Notes: generated from the letters alone by a model not told the origin. DNA of 43,938 nucleotides from Hyphomicrobiales bacterium (GCA_947454055.1 CANGIS010000022.1:1-43938); one strand, 5' to 3'; positions 1-9,706 are shown, counted from the first letter of the stretch. Program-made: numbers and translations.

Positions 1-780
1 CCCAAACAGGACAAGGGCCAGCAAAGCCAGCGATGTCGTCATCGAGGTCATAACCGTGCGCGACAAGGTCGTGTTGATCGAAAGATCCAAGAGATTGGCA
101 ATCGGGAGTCGCTTATATTTCCGGAGCAATTCCCGAATACGATCGAAAACCACCACGGTGTCGTTCAGCGAATAGCCAACAATGGTCAGAATGGCGGCAA
201 TCGAGGTCATGTTGAATTCGATTTGCGTGACGGCGAAAAAGCCGATGGTCAGCACAAGATCGTGCAGCGTGGCGATAACGGCGCCAACCGCAAACTGCCA
301 TTCGAAGCGGAACCAGAGATACACGAGAACGGCCAGAACCGAGAGCACAACGCCCAAAATACCCGACTGGACCAATTCACCTGATACACGCGGGCCGACA
401 ACTTCCACCCGCCTGAATTCATAGGTATCACCAAACGTGGTGCGGACGTGTTCGACCACGGCCTGCTGACCTTTGTCGCCTCCCGCCTGCAACCCGAAGC
501 GCAACGAAACTTCGCCCTGATTGCCGAATTCCTGAACCTCGACATCGCCAATAGCCAGATGGGCCGTCGCACTCCGTACGGCGGCAATATCGGCTTTGCC
601 CGACAACGCCTTCATTTCGATCAGGGTGCCGCCGGTAAAATCGATACCGAAATTCAGGCCGATCAGGATAAAGGCGACGACAGAAACAATCGACAAAAGA
701 GCGGAAATCGGAAAGCTGATGCTCCGGAAGTTCATGAAGCCGAATGTGGTGTCGTCCGGAATAATTCTGAGAAGTTTCAT
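1..780 (-). CDS. secF: Protein translocase subunit SecF (3' end cut by window edge)
   Basis: SecF is an inner-membrane partner of SecD; the pair uses proton-motive force to help pull secreted proteins through SecYEG. The 260 codons present run from ATG at 780 in an open frame to base 1, so the C-terminal part is missing. A first membrane segment lies near residues 22-42. The conserved FGIDFTGG box is at 44-51, and the periplasmic domain follows to about 138. Membrane segments resume from about 141, with the SecD/F signature GYSLNDTVVVFDRIRE at 202-217. It starts 14 bases after secD ends and is surely in the same operon. The family identity is secure; only the end is unseen. Confidence 0.97.
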   Translation of the reverse strand, partial: MKLLRIIPDDTTFGFMNFRSISFPISALLSIVSVVAFILIGLNFGIDFTGGTLIEMKALSGKADIAAVRSATAHLAIGDVEVQEFGNQGEVSLRFGLQAGGDKGQQAVVEHVRTTFGDTYEFRRVEVVGPRVSGELVQSGILGVVLSVLAVLVYLWFRFEWQFAVGAVIATLHDLVLTIGFFAVTQIEFNMTSIAAILTIVGYSLNDTVVVFDRIRELLRKYKRLPIANLLDLSINTTLSRTVMTSMTTSLALLALVLFG

Positions 781-794
781 GGTCGTGGTTCCTC

Positions 795-2411
795 TCAGAA
801 GGGCATGTGCTGCGGCCGGGAGCGCGTATACCACAGCGCAATCATCATGCGCGTCATGGTCACAGCGGTCACAACCGTGGTGATGATGCCAAAGACCATG
901 GTGACGGCAAAGCCGCGCACCGGACCGCTGCCAAGGAAGAAGAGAATGGCGGCCGCAATAAACATCGTCACATTCGAGTCGATGATGGTCGCGAAGGCGC
1001 GGGTAAAGCCGGCATCCAGCGCCGCCACAAGACTGCGCCCCTGCCGTGCCTCCTCCCGGATACGTTCATAAATCAGCACGTTGGAATCGACCGCTGTGCC
1101 AATCGTCAGAACAATACCCGCAATGCCGGGCAAGGTAAGTGTCGTGCCGATCAGCGACATCATCGCGAATATCAGCACCACATGGATGGCCAGCGCAATA
1201 TTGGCGAAAAAACCGAACAGGCCATAGGTCGCAAACATGAAACCGACAACAAGAACGGCGGCGACATAGGATGCGATCTTGCCCGCATTGATCGAGTCCT
1301 GCCCCAATCCGGGCCCAACCGTCCGCTCTTCGACGATGGTCAACGGAGCAGGCAAGGCGCCAGCGCGTAAAAGAATGGCGAGGTTATTGGCCGCTTCAAC
1401 CGTAAACCGACCCGAAATCTGACCTTGCCCTCCGGTAATCGGCGATTGGATCCGAGGGGCAGAGATCACCTTGCGGTCCAGCACGATGGCCAAGGAACGG
1501 CCCACGGATTCCGATGTGGTTTGACCGAAGCGCTGGGCGCCGCGGATGTTGAATTTGAAATTGACAATCGGCTCGCTGCTGCGGCTATCAAACCCCGGCT
1601 GCGCGTCGATCAAATCTTCACCCTGAACGATGACCCGCTTTTCAATCGAGAGTTGACCCGCACCCTCATCCACCTGCGGCAGCATTTCGGTATCGCCCGC
1701 TCCAGCGCCCGAATCCGCGACCATGCGGAATTCAAGCTGCGCCGTCGTGCCCAAAATATCCTTCAAGCGTTTCGGGTCCTGCAAGCCCGGAACCTGAACC
1801 AGAATACGGTCAACACCTTGGCGTTGAATATTGGGCTCGGTCGTCCCGAGCGCGTCGATACGGCGGCGTAAGACTTCGATCGCCTGATCGATGGCCTTGC
1901 GGATTTTGTCGGTCACGCCCTGCTCGGTCAGCACAATGGCGATAAGGCCATCGGGTTGTTCGGTCATTTCAAACAAAGGTTGCGATCCGCCGCTCAGAAT
2001 CCCGATCGCCGGTCCCGGGCTCGAAATCTCGCGAAGCTTCGGCATCACGCGTTTGCGCTCTGCGTCATCGGCGATCCGGACGGTAACGCCACGGGGCAAG
2101 ACGGCGAGGCCGCCCGCCAGCGAAATTTTCTCTTCCCGCAAAATCCGGCGCATATCGTCGCGCAACGTGTTGATCTGGGTCTTGATCACCGCGCTGCTGT
2201 CAACTTCCAACAAAACATGCGAACCGCCCTGCAGATCGAGCCCGAGCACAATGGCTTGGTTCGGTATCAGCCAGGCAGGCACGAATCCAGGCGCGTTGGC
2301 GCGGATCGCCGCCCGTGTTTCAGGCGACATGAGGCTAGGCGCGGCAAAATAGAAGCCGGCAAAAGCAAGGAGGAGAATAGCGGCAATTTTGCCGCGAGAA
2401 TAGCGGAGCAT
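795..2411 (-). CDS. secD: Protein translocase subunit SecD
   Basis: This is the larger subunit of the SecDF complex, which assists late steps of Sec-dependent export. The 538 residues begin with a membrane segment at about 8-28. The DLQGG box of SecD is at 59-63, and a large periplasmic region follows. The C-terminal block of five membrane segments carries GTAVDSNVLIYERIREE, the SecD signature matching the one in SecF. A separate, full-length SecD and SecF is the usual arrangement in Proteobacteria. The gene sits between yajC and secF with gaps of 30 and 14 bases, so one transcript probably covers all three. Confidence 0.98.
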   Translation of the reverse strand: MLRYSRGKIAAILLLAFAGFYFAAPSLMSPETRAAIRANAPGFVPAWLIPNQAIVLGLDLQGGSHVLLEVDSSAVIKTQINTLRDDMRRILREEKISLAGGLAVLPRGVTVRIADDAERKRVMPKLREISSPGPAIGILSGGSQPLFEMTEQPDGLIAIVLTEQGVTDKIRKAIDQAIEVLRRRIDALGTTEPNIQRQGVDRILVQVPGLQDPKRLKDILGTTAQLEFRMVADSGAGAGDTEMLPQVDEGAGQLSIEKRVIVQGEDLIDAQPGFDSRSSEPIVNFKFNIRGAQRFGQTTSESVGRSLAIVLDRKVISAPRIQSPITGGQGQISGRFTVEAANNLAILLRAGALPAPLTIVEERTVGPGLGQDSINAGKIASYVAAVLVVGFMFATYGLFGFFANIALAIHVVLIFAMMSLIGTTLTLPGIAGIVLTIGTAVDSNVLIYERIREEARQGRSLVAALDAGFTRAFATIIDSNVTMFIAAAILFFLGSGPVRGFAVTMVFGIITTVVTAVTMTRMMIALWYTRSRPQHMPF

Positions 2412-2441
2412 GGCTTCGTGTTCAAAAAAAACGGAGAACGA

Positions 2442-2735
2442 TCAGGACTTGACCGGTTCACCCTTGCTGCGGACATCGGCAATGGCGGTACGCGAGACAC
2501 GTACTTTTACATTGTCGGCGATTTCGAGTTCAAGTTCGCTGTCGTCGGTAACTTTCGAAACCTTACCGATCAACCCGCCTGACATGACGACCTGATCGCC
2601 ACGACGGACATTCTTGATCATTTCCTGATGTTCTTTCTGGCGCTTCTGCTGCGGCCGGATCATCAGGAAATACATGATGACAAAAATCAGAACAAACGGA
2701 ACGATCTGCATCAGCGTATCAGCGGGTAAATTCAC
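2442..2735 (-). CDS. yajC: Preprotein translocase subunit YajC
   Basis: YajC is a small single-pass membrane protein that associates with SecDF. The 97 residues show one membrane segment at about 9-26, then the conserved cytoplasmic RPQQKRQKEH stretch at 27-36 and a short beta-rich domain containing RRGDQVVMSGGL. The start is a GTG, chosen because a strong GGAGG ribosome-binding site lies 8 bases upstream; the first internal ATG is at residue 9 and would cut into the membrane segment. It is the first gene of yajC-secD-secF and lies about 73 bases downstream of the predicted transcription start. Confidence 0.95.
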   Translation of the reverse strand: MNLPADTLMQIVPFVLIFVIMYFLMIRPQQKRQKEHQEMIKNVRRGDQVVMSGGLIGKVSKVTDDSELELEIADNVKVRVSRTAIADVRSKGEPVKS

Positions 2736-2814
2736 GACAGAAACCTCCGGTCATCTATTTCGGTCAGCAGAACGTCTCACCTAAGAGAGAAACGCGTCCT
2801 ACCAGTCGGCCGGG

Positions 2815-2842
2815 ACTATAGCCAGACCGGGCCGGATTGCAA
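2815..2842 (-). promoter_or_regulatory. Sigma-70-type promoter of yajC-secD-secF
   Basis: Read on the minus strand there is TTGCAA (2842-2837), a 16-base spacer, and TATAGT (2820-2815). This is close to the housekeeping consensus. The -10 sits in GGCTATAG, a string that recurs at the predicted ndk promoter. Transcription would start near 2808, giving yajC a leader of about 73 bases. Promoter activity is inferred from sequence alone. Confidence 0.65.
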
Positions 2843-2939
2843 ATGAAAGCAGGATCCTTCCCCCATTGACGGGCATGTGGACGCGTAAGCCTTTCGCCGC
2901 TATGGACAAGCCGCAGTTCAACCACCGGATTAAATCGCC

Positions 2940-3830
2940 ATGACATTGTCGGCCAACACAGTTTCATCGGAACTTGCGTCGGATCTCAAACGAATCGCTG
3001 ACGCGCTCGAACGTATGGCGCCGGCCCCGCATCGCCCCACCGATCTTGGCGCTGCTGACGCTTTTGTCTGGCATCCGGACAAGGGCAACCTTACCCCCGT
3101 TCCCAAAGTCAATCGGGTGGAGATGGGTCTGCTTCGCGGCATTGATCGCGTGAGGGATCAACTGAACGACAATACCGAACGCTTCGCCCGGGGTCTGCCT
3201 GCCAATAATGCCTTGCTTTGGGGCGCACGCGGGATGGGCAAGTCATCGCTGGTTAAAGCGGCCCATGCCTCTGCCATCGGCAAACTGGCAGGACAAGCCG
3301 GTGTTTTACCGCTCAAGCTCGTGGAAATCCACCGCGAAGATATTGAAAGTTTGCCCGCTTTAATGACCATCATGCGGGAAAATGCGTGCCGGTTCATTGT
3401 CTTTTGCGATGATCTGTCGTTTGACGCGAACGACACCTCCTATAAATCGCTCAAAGCCGTGTTGGAGGGTGGCATTGAAGGCCGGCCTGACAATGTCATC
3501 TTCTACGCGACGTCAAACCGCCGGCATCTCCTGCCGCGTGACATGATGGACAATGAACGGGGCACGGCGATTAATCCCGGCGAAGCAATCGAGGAAAAAG
3601 TATCACTTTCCGATCGATTCGGCCTCTGGTTGGGCTTTCATAAGTGCAGTCAGGATGAATATCTCGATATGGTCAGAGGCTACGCCAGCCATTACGGCAT
3701 CGGCCTTGATGCGGCCAAACTCGAACATGAAAGCCTTGAATGGGCAACAACACGCGGCTCCCGCTCCGGCCGAACCGCGTTCCAATATATTCAGGATCTA
3801 GCCGGACGAATGGGCCTCCATCTGGCATAA
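2940..3830 (+). CDS. DUF815-family AAA-type ATPase
   Basis: This is a 296-residue P-loop ATPase of the DUF815 family, whose cellular role is not established. The Walker A motif GARGMGKS is at 95-102 and Walker B FIVFCDD at 152-158. A sensor-1-like YATSNRRH follows at 189-196, and an arginine in DRFGLWLGF at about 226 may act as the finger. The N-terminal 60 residues carry a helical segment and a linker. It has no signal peptide, so it should be cytoplasmic. It is transcribed alone, divergent from yajC and convergent with the NlpD-like gene. In Alphaproteobacteria the family commonly sits in this neighbourhood, which I take as synteny rather than proof of a shared function. Confidence 0.9.
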   Translation: MTLSANTVSSELASDLKRIADALERMAPAPHRPTDLGAADAFVWHPDKGNLTPVPKVNRVEMGLLRGIDRVRDQLNDNTERFARGLPANNALLWGARGMGKSSLVKAAHASAIGKLAGQAGVLPLKLVEIHREDIESLPALMTIMRENACRFIVFCDDLSFDANDTSYKSLKAVLEGGIEGRPDNVIFYATSNRRHLLPRDMMDNERGTAINPGEAIEEKVSLSDRFGLWLGFHKCSQDEYLDMVRGYASHYGIGLDAAKLEHESLEWATTRGSRSGRTAFQYIQDLAGRMGLHLA

Positions 3831-3861
3831 AAAAAAGGGGCAGCCGTCAAATGCTGCCCCT
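3829..3861 (-). terminator. Intrinsic terminator of the NlpD-like gene
   Basis: An 8-bp perfect stem (ggggcagc 3837-3844 with gctgcccc 3853-3860, plus an A-T pair outside) has an 8-base loop. On the minus strand it is followed by eight T residues (3836-3829). It lies 28 bases past the stop of the NlpD-like gene and works only in that direction, because the plus-strand side has no T run. The A run encoding the tail includes part of the TAA stop of the convergent DUF815 gene (3828-3830). Confidence 0.88.
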
Positions 3862-3888
3862 GTCCGCTCTCGAACCTCGCAAAAGGCC

Positions 3889-5118
3889 TTAATCGCCGCT
3901 GAGCTGTCCCACGGGATCGACCGGAACCGACCCCTTCCGCAGTTCGAAATGAAGCTGGGGTGCCGAGACGTCTCCCGATTGACCGGAAAGCGCAATCACC
4001 TGCCCGCGCTTGATTTCATCGCCACGCTTTACTTTGATTTCGCTGTTGTTGCCATATACCGAAACCCAACCATCGGGATGGCGGATCATGACCAGATTAC
4101 CAAATCCCTTAATTTCACTACCGGCATAAGCAACGGTACCGGCCTCCGCCGCCTTAACCGGCGTGCCCTGCGGTAAGGAAATATTGATGCCGGTACTCTT
4201 GACGCCATTCTTGTCACCAAAGGCCTGAATCACCCGACCGCGTGCCGGCCAACGAAAGCCCGCCGCATTAGCAACCTTGGAGGTATCGGCCTGCGCCGGA
4301 TCGGCAGCAGCCGAAGTGGTCTCGAGCGAAGCAACCTGGGCAGGCGTTGCAGCTTCGGCAACCGCTGCCTTCTTACCACCCGTCTTAACCGCTGGCGTTT
4401 CAGCCACGACAGAGGCTTGCGCGGGGGCTGCCACTGGCACATTGGCCGCAAGCGAAGCCGTCTTCGTTACAGCCTCCGGCTTCCCTTTTTGCGGCACAAG
4501 CGAACCGTCGGCCACATAGACCGGAATAATCAATTTTGCGCCACGGGACAGCTTGGCCATGGCATTCAATCCGTTCGCGCCACGAATAGCGTTTTCCGGA
4601 ACACCATACCGCGACGACAGGGTGGCGATGGTTTCGCCCTCGCCCAAGGTCACCTCCGTGCCGCCTTGCGCAACCCATTTGCCATTACCGGAGGAGGCCG
4701 TAACTGCCTTCGAATTTTGGGGGATTGCAGTGGGTGCCGCAACCGGCGAAAGGGCCGCAATTTTTTGTGGCTCAACAGCGGCGGGTTGGCTTGCAAGGGT
4801 GGTCGTCGGCAACGGTTTGAGCGGAACTTTGTCCGCCACCGGCATATTGCTGCCCGACGGCGCATCGAGGGGCGCCGATGAAATCGAGCCCGCAGAACTT
4901 GCGGCCACGGGCGCAGCGAGCACGTCATTGCTCATGCCTTCGGAGGCTTGCGATTTCGCTGAAAGAGACCCCGTAACAGGCGGGTCAAACCGGGACGAGC
5001 CTGCGAAAGGATTGGGGACCGGGTTTGCGGACACCCGGACAACATCCGTTCCGCATCCCGTCAGCAAAACGCAAAGACCGCATGAAGCTAGAAACCGAAT
5101 TGCGGACTTCGAATACAC
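3889..5118 (-). CDS. nlpD: NlpD-like lipoprotein: LysM plus degenerate LytM (M23) domain
   Basis: NlpD-type proteins are envelope lipoproteins that switch on cell-wall amidases during division. From a GTG start at 5118 the 409 residues begin with a lipoprotein signal ending in LTGC (Cys22). A low-complexity Ala/Pro/Ser region follows, then a LysM peptidoglycan-binding domain at about 154-201, another linker, and a LytM/M23 domain at about 286-404. The zinc-binding His and Asp of active M23 peptidases are not kept: the first motif reads STGINIS and the second PQLHFE instead of HLHFE. It is therefore more likely an activator than an enzyme. GTG at 5118 was chosen because GGAGG lies just upstream; a TTG 36 bases further up would add 12 residues before the signal peptide. 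The gene follows surE and pcm, as in the classic surE-pcm-nlpD cluster. Confidence 0.88.
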   Translation of the reverse strand: MYSKSAIRFLASCGLCVLLTGCGTDVVRVSANPVPNPFAGSSRFDPPVTGSLSAKSQASEGMSNDVLAAPVAASSAGSISSAPLDAPSGSNMPVADKVPLKPLPTTTLASQPAAVEPQKIAALSPVAAPTAIPQNSKAVTASSGNGKWVAQGGTEVTLGEGETIATLSSRYGVPENAIRGANGLNAMAKLSRGAKLIIPVYVADGSLVPQKGKPEAVTKTASLAANVPVAAPAQASVVAETPAVKTGGKKAAVAEAATPAQVASLETTSAAADPAQADTSKVANAAGFRWPARGRVIQAFGDKNGVKSTGINISLPQGTPVKAAEAGTVAYAGSEIKGFGNLVMIRHPDGWVSVYGNNSEIKVKRGDEIKRGQVIALSGQSGDVSAPQLHFELRKGSVPVDPVGQLSGD

Positions 5119-5230
5119 GGGCAACCTCCAAAACAAAGCGAGTAGGCGACTCAAGCCTTAACAATGCGATTAATGCTCTGTTTAGGTTAAGAAACTCTTT
5201 CTCCCTCTGAATTGCGGCTGCTTTAAGCCT

Positions 5231-5887
5231 TCAAAGAATTTCCGCCATGCCTTTAGCCAGCATCGGCATATCGAGCCGACCAAAATGATCCATTTCGACC
5301 GATCGACTGCCCTCCCCGCGGCGCCAGCGCGTCAACTCGGAGACGTTCCCTGCCCGCAAAACGGCAACAAGCGCTCCGCCCGGTGTCAACTGATCCAGCA
5401 AGGGTTCGTGATCGCCTTCAATCGAGCCGTGGACAATAATGCGATCAAACGGACCTTCATCCGCCAATCCCCGTGCGCCATCGGCATGCAGCACCCGAAT
5501 ATTGGATAGGCCCAAGCGTTGAAACCGCGTCTGCGCCGCTTCGACGAGCGAACGATACCGTTCTATGGTAATCACGCTGAGGCCGACATGGCTCAAAAGG
5601 GCCGACGCATAGCCCGATCCGGTGCCAATTTCGAGAATTCGATCGCCCGACGTGGCCCCCAACGCCGAGAGCATCCGCGCAAGCCCTCCGGGCGAGGTTT
5701 GCGTCTGGCCACAGGGAATGGGCAGCGAAATATCGTCATGAATTAAATCGGCATATTGATGACCGACAAATTCAGTCCGCGAGACCCGTTCAAACGCTCG
5801 AAGCGTGGCCGTGTCCAACACACCTCGGGCCCGCAGGCCTAGGAGAAAGGACATTGTGGCTTCCGCGCTTTGCGTCTTGCTTGCCAA
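5231..5887 (-). CDS. pcm: Protein-L-isoaspartate O-methyltransferase
   Basis: Pcm methylates abnormal L-isoaspartyl residues with S-adenosylmethionine and so starts repair of aged proteins. The 218 residues contain the family's GQTQTSP box at 60-66, corresponding to GQTISQP in E. coli, and the SAM-binding motif LEIGTGSGYASALL at 85-98. Length fits the family. The longest frame starts at a TTG (5887) with AAGG 8 bases upstream; an ATG at 5854 with GGAAG upstream is the alternative and would remove 11 residues. It starts 14 bases after surE ends, the usual surE-pcm coupling. Function is secure; the start is not. Confidence 0.93.
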   Translation of the reverse strand: MASKTQSAEATMSFLLGLRARGVLDTATLRAFERVSRTEFVGHQYADLIHDDISLPIPCGQTQTSPGGLARMLSALGATSGDRILEIGTGSGYASALLSHVGLSVITIERYRSLVEAAQTRFQRLGLSNIRVLHADGARGLADEGPFDRIIVHGSIEGDHEPLLDQLTPGGALVAVLRAGNVSELTRWRRGEGSRSVEMDHFGRLDMPMLAKGMAEIL

Positions 5888-5901
5888 ATCTCAGGCCTTT
5901 T

Positions 5902-6657
5902 TCAAAAAATCTGAGCGTAACGGGTAAGCGTCGGCTCATCGGTCAGATCCAGACGAAGGGGCGTCACGGAAATCCGGTTATCGGCAATCGCCTCCAGATC
6001 CGTGCCATGGCCCGGAACAGACTTGCCGCGCCCGAAGGCGATCCAATAATAGGGATTGCCGCGACCATCCGATCGCTCATCAATCCGAAGCAGATCCTGC
6101 TGGCGCTGCCCCTGCACCGCGATACTGGTGCCCTTCACATCGCCAGGCAAACAATTAGGAAAATTGATATTGACGAGAATATTGGGCGGAATGCCCTCGT
6201 TCAGCACTTTTTGAATAATAGCAGGCGCCAGCGTCTCGGCACAATTCCAGTGCAGGGCCTTGGCGGTATCCGCACCATAGCATTGCGACATCGCAATCGA
6301 TGGCACCCCCAGAATGGTACCCTCGATAGCCGCAGCGACGGTACCGGAATAGGTCACATCTTCGGCAACATTCTGGCCGCGATTAACGCCCGACAAAATC
6401 AGGTCCGGCTTGCGATCCAGCACATGACGCACGGCCATGATGACGCAATCGGTCGGCGTTCCCCGCACCGCATAGCGTTGCGGCCCTGCTTGGCGAAGGC
6501 GTAATGGATCGTTCAGTGACAGCGAATGGGCAACCCCTGACTGATCTGTTTCTGGGGCTACAATCCACACATCGTCCGAAAGCGAGCGGGCGATCGCTTC
6601 GCAAATGGCAAGGCCCGGCGCATGGATGCCGTCGTCATTGGTAACCAGAATACGCAT
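5902..6657 (-). CDS. surE: 5'/3'-nucleotidase SurE
   Basis: SurE is a metal-dependent phosphatase acting on nucleoside monophosphates, linked to stationary-phase survival. The 251 residues begin [15 protein letters not shown], whose Asp pair (NDD) binds the metal. SGVNRGQN follows with the conserved Asn, and [10 protein letters not shown] is another family motif. A longer frame extends upstream into serS, but family alignment puts the start at ATG 6657. That ATG is one base beyond the serS stop, which suggests translational coupling. It is followed closely by pcm. Confidence 0.96.
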   Translation of the reverse strand: MRILVTNDDGIHAPGLAICEAIARSLSDDVWIVAPETDQSGVAHSLSLNDPLRLRQAGPQRYAVRGTPTDCVIMAVRHVLDRKPDLILSGVNRGQNVAEDVTYSGTVAAAIEGTILGVPSIAMSQCYGADTAKALHWNCAETLAPAIIQKVLNEGIPPNILVNINFPNCLPGDVKGTSIAVQGQRQQDLLRIDERSDGRGNPYYWIAFGRGKSVPGHGTDLEAIADNRISVTPLRLDLTDEPTLTRYAQIF

Positions 6658-6658
6658 C

Positions 6659-7954
<1,296 letters not shown>

Positions 7955-7986
7955 CTAAGTAATTTAATAGACGCGGAAAAAACGGA

Positions 7987-8775
7987 TTAGGCGTCGTTTC
8001 GTTCCGCTTCAGCCTTCGCCCGCTGTTTTTCGACGATTCGCACTGCGAAGATAGAGGCTTCGTAGAGAAGCAGCGTCGGAATGGCGAGCGACATCTGGCT
8101 GATAACATCGGGCGGCGTCAAAATGGCTGCTGCTACGAAAACCAGCACTATCGCATATCGCCGTTTATCCCGCAGAAACTGGGCATCAATGACGCCAGCC
8201 CGCGCCAAAAGGGTCAAAACGACGGGCAATTGGAACGTCACGCCAAAAGCAAAAATTAGCGTCATGATCAGCGAGAGATACTCGCTCACCTTCGGTAAAA
8301 GCTCGATGGAAGCAGCGCCTGCCACATCAAGCTGTTGCTGACCGATCGAATATTTCATGACGATCGGCATCGCGACAAAAAACACCACCGACGCGCCAAC
8401 AAGAAACAGAGCTGGCGTCGCGATCAGATACGGCACAAACGCGTCCTTCTCGTTTTTATAAAGGCCGGGCGCCACAAATTTATAAATCTGCGTTGCCACC
8501 ACAGGGAACGAGCAAAAGGACGCGCCAAAAACAGCAATCTTGATCTGCGTGAACAGATATTCGAGCGGAGCCGTATAAATCAGCTTCACTTGCGTCACAT
8601 CGCCAGCGGCCAACACATAGGGGAAAATCAAAATGTTATAAATTTGCTTGGCAAAAAAGAAACTCAGGAAAAACATCAGGAAAAACGCGATCATCGACTT
8701 GATCAGTCGGGCACGCAATTCGATCAGATGTTCCATCAACGGCGCTTTGGAGGCGTCAATATCTTCTGCTGTCAT
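7987..8775 (-). CDS. tatC: Twin-arginine translocase subunit TatC
   Basis: TatC is the multi-pass receptor that recognises twin-arginine signal peptides and, with TatA and TatB, exports folded proteins. The 262 residues open with the family's N-terminal signature, here APLMEHLIELRARLIKS, and show six hydrophobic segments. The LRDKRRYAIV loop and the VISQMSLAIPTLLLYE segment are typical. The start ATG overlaps the tatB stop by four bases (ATGA), so the two are translationally coupled. Confidence 0.97.
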   Translation of the reverse strand: MTAEDIDASKAPLMEHLIELRARLIKSMIAFFLMFFLSFFFAKQIYNILIFPYVLAAGDVTQVKLIYTAPLEYLFTQIKIAVFGASFCSFPVVATQIYKFVAPGLYKNEKDAFVPYLIATPALFLVGASVVFFVAMPIVMKYSIGQQQLDVAGAASIELLPKVSEYLSLIMTLIFAFGVTFQLPVVLTLLARAGVIDAQFLRDKRRYAIVLVFVAAAILTPPDVISQMSLAIPTLLLYEASIFAVRIVEKQRAKAEAERNDA

Positions 8776-9281
8776 GACGCTTCTTCTTGGCTTTCACTTT
8801 TCTTGGCAGCCTTTCGACGCTTCGGTTTTTCCTCCGCGACCGTCTCGGCAGTCAGGGCGTCGACTTCAGCAGAAGCTACCCGCTCATCCTCAGCCTTGGC
8901 CTTGCGGACCCTCTTTTTCGGCGCAGGCGCTTCCTCGTCAGCACCCACCACAGGGGCAGAATCCTGAGCAAGAGCGGCTGTATCAACCGGCAAGGCAGGT
9001 GCAGGAACCTCAGCTTCGACCGGAAAAGCAGGTGTCGGATTGGGCTCGATGGATATGCCCGAAACATCCTTTTGGAGATCCGCGATCATCTGCTTGGCGT
9101 CGGCCATATCGGCCTCGCGAAGCGCGTCGTTGAACTGGCCCTGAAAATCGCCTGCCATTCGACGCAATTTCCCGACCGCCTGCCCGACGGTGCGCAGCAA
9201 TCCCGGCAATTCCTTGGGACCAATCGCAACCAGCGCAACCACGCCGATCACCACCAGTTCACCCGCACCAAAATCCAACAT
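8772..9281 (-). CDS. tatB: Sec-independent translocase subunit TatB
   Basis: TatB forms the substrate-receptor complex with TatC. The N-terminal membrane helix (GELVVIGVVALVAIG) is followed by PKELPGLLR and an amphipathic helix, the pattern that separates TatB from TatA. After about residue 75 comes a long Pro/Ala/Glu-rich and finally Lys/Arg-rich tail, low in complexity and probably disordered. ATG at 9281 is preferred; a GTG directly before it (9284) would add one residue. It ends in a 4-base overlap with tatC and begins 51 bases after tatA. Confidence 0.95.
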   Translation of the reverse strand: MLDFGAGELVVIGVVALVAIGPKELPGLLRTVGQAVGKLRRMAGDFQGQFNDALREADMADAKQMIADLQKDVSGISIEPNPTPAFPVEAEVPAPALPVDTAALAQDSAPVVGADEEAPAPKKRVRKAKAEDERVASAEVDALTAETVAEEKPKRRKAAKKSESQEEAS

Positions 9282-9332
9282 CACGAATGAGCCTGTTTTC
9301 CGGAAGCCGAAACCGGCATCCGCATCTTACAA

Positions 9333-9575
9333 TCAACCCGCTTTGTGCTCGTGCGGTGCGGCTTGCGGCGGCGCAGCTACCGAATGATCCGTCACAGGCT
9401 TTGCCATTTCAGCTGAAGGCGCAGCTGCGACCGGCTCGTCATCCGCCATACCCTTTTTGAAGGATTTGATGCCCTTGGCAACATCACCCATCAGATCGGA
9501 AACTTTGCCGCGTCCAAACAGCAGCATCACGATGATGCCGACCACAAGCCAGTGCCAAATGCTAACGCTTCCCAT
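9333..9575 (-). CDS. tatA: Sec-independent translocase subunit TatA
   Basis: TatA oligomerises to form the conduit for folded Tat substrates. The 80 residues show a short membrane helix ([15 protein letters not shown]), the FGRGKV hinge and an amphipathic helix ending IKSFKKG, the hallmark of TatA. A variable Ala/Pro-rich tail with His residues follows. ATG at 9575 has a strong GGAGG six bases upstream. It is the first gene of tatABC; a 131-base gap with a small inverted repeat separates it from scpB. Confidence 0.96.
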   Translation of the reverse strand: MGSVSIWHWLVVGIIVMLLFGRGKVSDLMGDVAKGIKSFKKGMADDEPVAAAPSAEMAKPVTDHSVAAPPQAAPHEHKAG

Positions 9576-9662
9576 GATAAGCCTCCACTTTTCCGATAAG
9601 GGCCATGCGACCCAAAAAAAAACATTGCCTCGAAACTAGGCTTCCGGCTCTGCAAAAACAAG

Positions 9663-9687
9663 AACTTCATGCACGATTAATGAAGTT
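9663..9687 (-). terminator. Inverted repeat between scpB and tatA, possible weak terminator
   Basis: A perfect 8-bp inverted repeat (aacttcat 9663-9670, atgaagtt 9680-9687) has a 9-base loop. On the minus strand it is followed by a T-rich stretch, CTTGTTTTT. Position after scpB and before tatA suits a terminator or attenuator. However, the stem has only two G-C pairs, so it would be weak, and it could instead be a palindromic protein site. Confidence 0.4.
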
Positions 9688-9706
9688 ACCCCATGCCCGA
9701 ACGAAT

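Noticed and set aside
448-1071. Plus-strand frame of 207 codons over secF/secD
   Set aside because: It lies wholly opposite two conserved genes, and its translation has the look of reversed coding DNA.
2764-2967. Short minus-strand frame in the yajC/DUF815 gap
   Set aside because: It overlaps the yajC promoter and the DUF815 start, and has no family resemblance or good ribosome-binding site.
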